A stretch of DNA of 45,123 nucleotides from contig JAFUMG010000008.1 in assembly GCA_017473225.1 (NCBI GenBank), positions 1 through 45,123 on the forward strand, read 5' to 3'. This DNA comes from Oscillospiraceae bacterium (GTDB lineage: Bacteria; Bacillota; Clostridia; Oscillospirales; Oscillospiraceae). The notes beneath the pieces were generated by a model, which saw only the letters and a program-made list of their open reading frames with translations, made no database searches and had not been told where the DNA came from. Shown in pieces: positions 42,238 to 45,123 of the stretch; positions within the stretch are counted from its first letter, which is position 1, and each line of letters starts with the position of its first letter. The position numbers and the translations under genes are program-made.

Positions 42238-42942
42238 TCAGCCCTTGACGTTAAAGTCCCGGTTCAGCAGGTTCATGGCCCGCGTCAGCCGGTGGGTGAA
42301 AATGAACGGCCCCACCAGGATCAGCGCGCCCAGCACATTCCACAGCCAGAAGGTCTTGGCGCCGAACTCGCAGTTGATGCCCCGGCGCTTCAGCTCCGCG
42401 CCGACCCGGCGGCAGAAGCCATGGAACCACACGAAGGGGTAGACCCCCAGGGTCAGCGGCGTCAGGAGCACCATGCCGAGATAGGACATGGTCCGCTCGC
42501 CGTCATACCGGCTGGCGGCGATGTTCAGTTCCGTGACCATCCGGCACCAGATCACCAGCGGATAGATGCCCAGCGTCAGGATCCCCAGGAATACCATCAT
42601 CCCCAGGCTCCGCTCCGCGGGCAGCTGGAGCATGGGCCCTCTCTTGGCCGCGTTCCGGGCCGGAGCGCCATAGGGCACATACCGCCCCTCGGGGGCGGTC
42701 CTGGACGCCGGCTGGGGCGCCGGAGCGGGCTGGCTCCAGGGCTCGGGCTGCCAGGCGGGCTGGGGCGGCACCGTCAGCTCGAACAGGGGCTTCTCCGGCT
42801 CCTTCTCCGGGATGGTCTCCTGTTCCGGGACGGTCTCCTCCACAGCGGGCGGCCCCTCCGGCGCCCGGTCCTGGCGGGTGCCGCAGTACCGGCAGAACAG
42901 CTCGCCCTCGATCACGTCCGCGCCGCAGTAATAACACTTCAT
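42238..42942 (-). CDS. Zinc-ribbon plus DUF4234-like membrane protein
   Basis: 234 residues from MKCYYCGADVIEG (AGGAGG 7 bases upstream). An N-terminal zinc ribbon (CYYC...CRYC, residues 3-20) is followed by a Pro/Glu/Gln-rich linker (~25-105). The C-terminal membrane domain has three or four helices with LGILTLGIYPLVIWCRMVTELN, LLTPLTLGVYPFVWFHGFC and FWLWNVLGALILVGPFIF. The repeated LGxYP motif is typical of DUF4234. Function unknown; single-gene unit with its own terminator. Confidence 0.82.
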   Translation of the reverse strand: MKCYYCGADVIEGELFCRYCGTRQDRAPEGPPAVEETVPEQETIPEKEPEKPLFELTVPPQPAWQPEPWSQPAPAPQPASRTAPEGRYVPYGAPARNAAKRGPMLQLPAERSLGMMVFLGILTLGIYPLVIWCRMVTELNIAASRYDGERTMSYLGMVLLTPLTLGVYPFVWFHGFCRRVGAELKRRGINCEFGAKTFWLWNVLGALILVGPFIFTHRLTRAMNLLNRDFNVKG

Positions 42943-42970
42943 TGCAGTTCCTCCTGTCTCTTCCAGATCC

Positions 42971-43016
42971 GGAAACGGACCTCGGTGCCGTTTCCCCAGA
43001 TATTTCTTCCATTTTA
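42971..43016 (-). promoter_or_regulatory. Possible promoter and leader hairpin of the DUF4234 gene
   Basis: On the minus strand TGGTAAAAT forms an extended -10 (TAAAAT, 43011-43016) without a good -35. Between it and the gene lies an 8-bp stem GGAAACGG/CCGTTTCC (42971-42978 with 42988-42995). Confidence 0.4.
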
Positions 43017-43076
43017 CCATCTTTTTTTCGAAAGAAAAGGGGGTAATTCAGTTTTTTTCGTTTTTCCGCCCCAGAC

Positions 43077-43105
43077 TTGACATCAAAAGGGGAAAAGCGT
43101 ATGAT
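43077..43105 (+). promoter_or_regulatory. Consensus sigma-A promoter of the PLP-enzyme gene
   Basis: TTGACA (43077-43082), 17-base spacer, TATGAT (43100-43105), about 35 bases before the start codon. The leader is too short for an S-box or other known riboswitch. Confidence 0.85.
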
Positions 43106-43138
43106 GTAGCCAAAGGTTTTTTCACAGGAGGCAACATT

Positions 43139-44287
43139 ATGAGCAGATCCATCGAGACTCTGTGCGTCCATGGCGACAGCCACAAATTCCACGACGGTAT
43201 GGACAGCCTGTCCATGCCCATCTATCAGACCGCCGCCTTCGGCCATCCCGATCTGGGCCACAGCCCCGACCGGTTCTACTACACCCGGCTCTCCAACCCC
43301 ACCAGGACCCACCTGGAGGAGACCGTCTCCAGCCTGGAGGGCGCCGCCGGCACCGTGGCCTTCTCCTCCGGCATGGCCGCCATCACCGCCGTGTTTGAAC
43401 TGTTTCAGCCCGGCGACCGGATCGTCTGCTCCGAGGACCTCTACGGCGGCACCGTGCTGCTGTTCGACTCCATCGAGAAAAAGAACGGCCTGGAGCTGGC
43501 CCTGGTGGACACCGCCCAGCCCGCGCTGGTGGAAGCGGCCATGACCCCCGAGACCAAAGCCATCTATATCGAGACCCCCTCCAACCCCATGATGAATGTC
43601 ACTGACATCGCCGCCTGCGCCGCCATCGCCAAAAAGTACGGCGCGCTGCTGATCGTGGACAACACCTTCCTGTCCCCCTATCTCCAAAACCCCATCGCCC
43701 TGGGGGCGGACATCGTGGTCCACTCCGGCACCAAATACCTGGGTGGTCACAACGATACCATCTCCGGCTTTGTCTGCCTGGCGGACAAGGACCGCTGTGA
43801 GCGGCTGCAGAAGATCGCCTATACCCTGGGCGCGACCCTGTCCCCCTTCGACAGCTGGCTGATGATCCGGGGCATCAAGACCCTGCCCATCCGCATGGAG
43901 CGGGCCCAGGAGAACGCCCTGGCCATCGCCCTGTGGCTGAAGGAGCAGCCCCAGGTCCGCAAGGTCTACTATGTGGGCCTTCCGGAGCATCCCGGCTACG
44001 CCGTCAACGCGAAGCAGTCCCGGGGCGCCGGCGGTATGCTGTCCTTCACGGTGGACTCCTCCGAGACGGCGCTGCGGATCCTGGATAAGGTAAAGCTCAT
44101 CACCTTCGCCGAAAGCCTTGGCGGCCCGGAGACCCTCATCACCTTCCCCGCCACCCAGACCCACGCGGACGTCTCCCCGGAGGACCGTGAGAAGCTGGGC
44201 ATCACCGATTCCTTCCTGCGGATGAGCATCGGCCTAGAAAACGCCCAGGACCTGATCACCGACCTGAAGCAGGCCATGGAGCCCTGA
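43139..44287 (+). CDS. Cystathionine gamma-synthase/beta-lyase family PLP enzyme
   Basis: 382 residues, the full family length. Cys/Met-metabolism PLP fold: YTRLSNPTRTHLEETVSSLEG, FSSGMAAI, SEDLYGGT, YIETPSNPMMNVTDI, VDNTFLSPYLQNP and the PLP-binding lysine in HSGTKYLGGHND. ESLGGPETLITFPATQTH near the C-terminus binds substrate carboxylate. It may act in transsulfuration (MetB/MetC) or as a methionine gamma-lyase; sequence alone does not decide. AGGAGG 7 bases before the ATG; a monocistronic unit with its own promoter and terminator, divergent from the DUF4234 gene. Confidence 0.92.
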   Translation: MSRSIETLCVHGDSHKFHDGMDSLSMPIYQTAAFGHPDLGHSPDRFYYTRLSNPTRTHLEETVSSLEGAAGTVAFSSGMAAITAVFELFQPGDRIVCSEDLYGGTVLLFDSIEKKNGLELALVDTAQPALVEAAMTPETKAIYIETPSNPMMNVTDIAACAAIAKKYGALLIVDNTFLSPYLQNPIALGADIVVHSGTKYLGGHNDTISGFVCLADKDRCERLQKIAYTLGATLSPFDSWLMIRGIKTLPIRMERAQENALAIALWLKEQPQVRKVYYVGLPEHPGYAVNAKQSRGAGGMLSFTVDSSETALRILDKVKLITFAESLGGPETLITFPATQTHADVSPEDREKLGITDSFLRMSIGLENAQDLITDLKQAMEP

Positions 44288-44296
44288 GAAATATCA

Positions 44297-44323
44297 AAAG
44301 CGCCGTCTGACGACGGCGCTTTT
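44297..44323 (+). terminator. Terminator of the PLP-enzyme gene
   Basis: Perfect 12-bp stem AAAAGCGCCGTC/GACGGCGCTTTT with a three-base loop, 10 bases past the stop. Confidence 0.9.
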
Positions 44324-44376
44324 CCGCGGTTCCGGAGGACAAATTGCAGTGGACCACGCAGCTGCGTAAAATGCTG

Positions 44377-44483
44377 AATGCAAAGTGCAAAATGCAAAAT
44401 TGTGGTATTTCCTATGGAAATCATTTCAATTGTGCGCTTTGCGCACACCATCATTCCGCATTTTGCATTTTGAATTTTGCATT
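44377..44483. repeat. Three-armed palindromic element (MITE/REP-like)
   Basis: Outer arms AATGCAAAGTGCAAAATGCA (44377 on) and GCATTTTGCATTTTGAATTT (44458 on) pair across the element. Inside are two perfect hairpins, ATTTCC-TAT-GGAAAT and TGTGCGC-TTT-GCGCACA. The result is a cruciform or cloverleaf-like fold of about 107 bases. It is much more AT-rich than its surroundings and contains no gene. Only one copy in this window. Confidence 0.7.
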
Positions 44484-44508
44484 GCGCTACCACAGGCAGG
44501 GCGCCAAA

Positions 44509-44889
44509 CTACAATTTCAGCACTCTCTCATTCAGCGCGTCATACAGCACCATGGCAGCCAGAGCCACGGGGACCCACAGCAGGCTGTACCCGGGGCAGA
44601 TCTGGCCCCAGAGATTCCCCGGCATCCCCCGGTAGTCCCAGACGCCGTAGCCCCGGTTGAACAGCAGCCCCGCCGCCAGCTCCACCATGGTGATGATCCC
44701 GGCCCCCAGGAGCATCCGCCCCGGCACCGGCAGCGCAGGCTCCAGCTCCCCCAGATGGCCGATGAGCAGGAAGCACGTCCCCCCGGCGAGGAACATGCTC
44801 CCGTGGCTCCACCCCCGCCAGAGCAGCTCGATGCCCAGATAAGCGCAGCCCCCCAGATAAAAGAGCACCGCTTTTTTCCAGATTTTCAT
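44509..44889 (-). CDS. Small membrane protein, putative ABC-transporter type IV (CmpB-like) family
   Basis: 126 residues with about four helices and the family hallmarks YLGIELLWRGWSHGSMFLAGG, VELAAGLLFN and GVWDYRGMPGNLWGQICP. Proteins of this PF06541-type family are annotated as putative transporter permeases, but their role is unproven. GGAGGTG ribosome site. No partner ATPase nearby. Confidence 0.82.
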   Translation of the reverse strand: MKIWKKAVLFYLGGCAYLGIELLWRGWSHGSMFLAGGTCFLLIGHLGELEPALPVPGRMLLGAGIITMVELAAGLLFNRGYGVWDYRGMPGNLWGQICPGYSLLWVPVALAAMVLYDALNERVLKL

Positions 44890-44949
44890 GGTAATTCACC
44901 TCCAAAACAGTATCGCCAGAAAAAATCCAAAAAAATCAGAAAAATCCGC

Positions 44950-44978
44950 TTGACAATTCCGCAATTCTCTGATATATT
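44950..44978 (+). promoter_or_regulatory. Consensus promoter of the tRNA array
   Basis: Perfect TTGACA (44950-44955), 17-base spacer, TATATT (44973-44978), about 45 bases before the first tRNA, as expected for a strong stable-RNA promoter. Confidence 0.85.
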
Positions 44979-45023
44979 AATCAAGCTGATTTCGGCGGTG
45001 CCGAGATCAAGCTTGACCCACAT

Positions 45024-45099
45024 GGCGGCATAACTCAGTTGGTAGAGTAGCCGGTTCATACCCGGTATGTCATCTGTTCGAATCAGATTGCCGCTACCA
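45024..45099 (+). tRNA. tRNA-Met (CAT anticodon)
   Basis: Acceptor GGCGGCA pairs with TGCCGCT (one G-U at the end), followed by an encoded ACCA. D arm ACTC...GAGT, anticodon loop TTCATAC in stem GCCGG/CCGGT, T arm ATCTG-TTCGAAT-CAGAT. The CAT anticodon and body fit elongator tRNA-Met; a lysidine-modified tRNA-Ile2 is less likely but cannot be excluded by eye. Confidence 0.93.
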
Positions 45100-45123
45100 G
45101 GCCCGTTGGTCAAGCGGTTAAGA
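45100..45123 (+). tRNA. Partial tRNA, probably tRNA-Glu (cut by the window end)
   Basis: GGCCCGTTGGTCAAGCGGTTAA begins immediately after the CCA of tRNA-Met. This 5' end is typical of clostridial tRNA-Glu. The anticodon lies outside the window. Confidence 0.75.

Noticed and set aside
42503..44164. A 553-residue minus-strand frame opposite the PLP enzyme
   Set aside because: It is antisense to the PLP gene and then reads the DUF4234 gene in the wrong frame. The real genes have their own ribosome sites, promoters and terminators.
44886..45113. A 75-residue minus-strand frame over the tRNA region
   Set aside because: It spans the tRNA genes and their promoter and shows no ribosome site or similarity.

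Overview
The window looks like a chromosomal segment of a spore-forming, high-GC gut Clostridia, probably Oscillospirales (inferred). Supporting signs are a spoVT-type sporulation regulator, very large secreted glycan-degrading enzymes, SLH and InlB-type surface domains, strong AGGAGG ribosome sites and Clostridia-style palindromic repeats. From 333 to 42942 every gene is on the minus strand. Only the PLP enzyme and the tRNAs at the right end are on the plus strand.

Region 1 (1-13382): spoVT, a secreted GH2 beta-galactosidase-like enzyme and a giant protein with two sialidase domains. This block is bracketed by two near-identical, oppositely oriented ~140-bp palindromic elements. Region 2 (13383-19571): a secreted type I pullulanase with several starch-binding modules and a Cys-rich tandem-repeat stretch. 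The three enzymes are unrelated catalytically, yet each ends in a Cys-rich spacer followed by the same ~220-residue C-terminal module. This is probably an unrecognised surface-retention or sorting domain.

Region 3 (19747-23983): a compact cassette that resembles a lasso-peptide locus without its ring-forming enzymes. It has its own consensus promoter and a structured leader. It encodes a 42-residue peptide with a lasso-type YxxP leader motif, an HprK-like kinase, a PqqD-like recognition protein, a Gly/Asn/Ser-repeat lipoprotein, a soluble S24/S26 peptidase and an ABC exporter. This is the best candidate for an undescribed system.

Region 4 (24042-37752): a 12-gene Wzx/Wzy-type capsule or exopolysaccharide operon. 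It includes the complete CapE-CapF-CapG route to UDP-L-FucNAc, four glycosyltransferases (one fused to a lasso-cluster-type nucleotidyltransferase domain), flippase, polymerase, and the CpsB/C/D phospho-control module, unusually placed last. No initiating sugar-phosphate transferase is present.

Region 5 (37800-45123): a large SLH-anchored surface protein, a zinc-ribbon/DUF4234 membrane protein, a Cys/Met-metabolism PLP enzyme, a structured palindromic repeat, a small membrane protein, and the start of a tRNA array (Met, then probably Glu).

Taken together the window is largely about the cell surface: mucin-type glycan and starch degradation outside the cell, a capsule, an S-layer-type protein, and a putative modified secreted peptide. 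All functional statements come from motifs read by eye; no database search was run.
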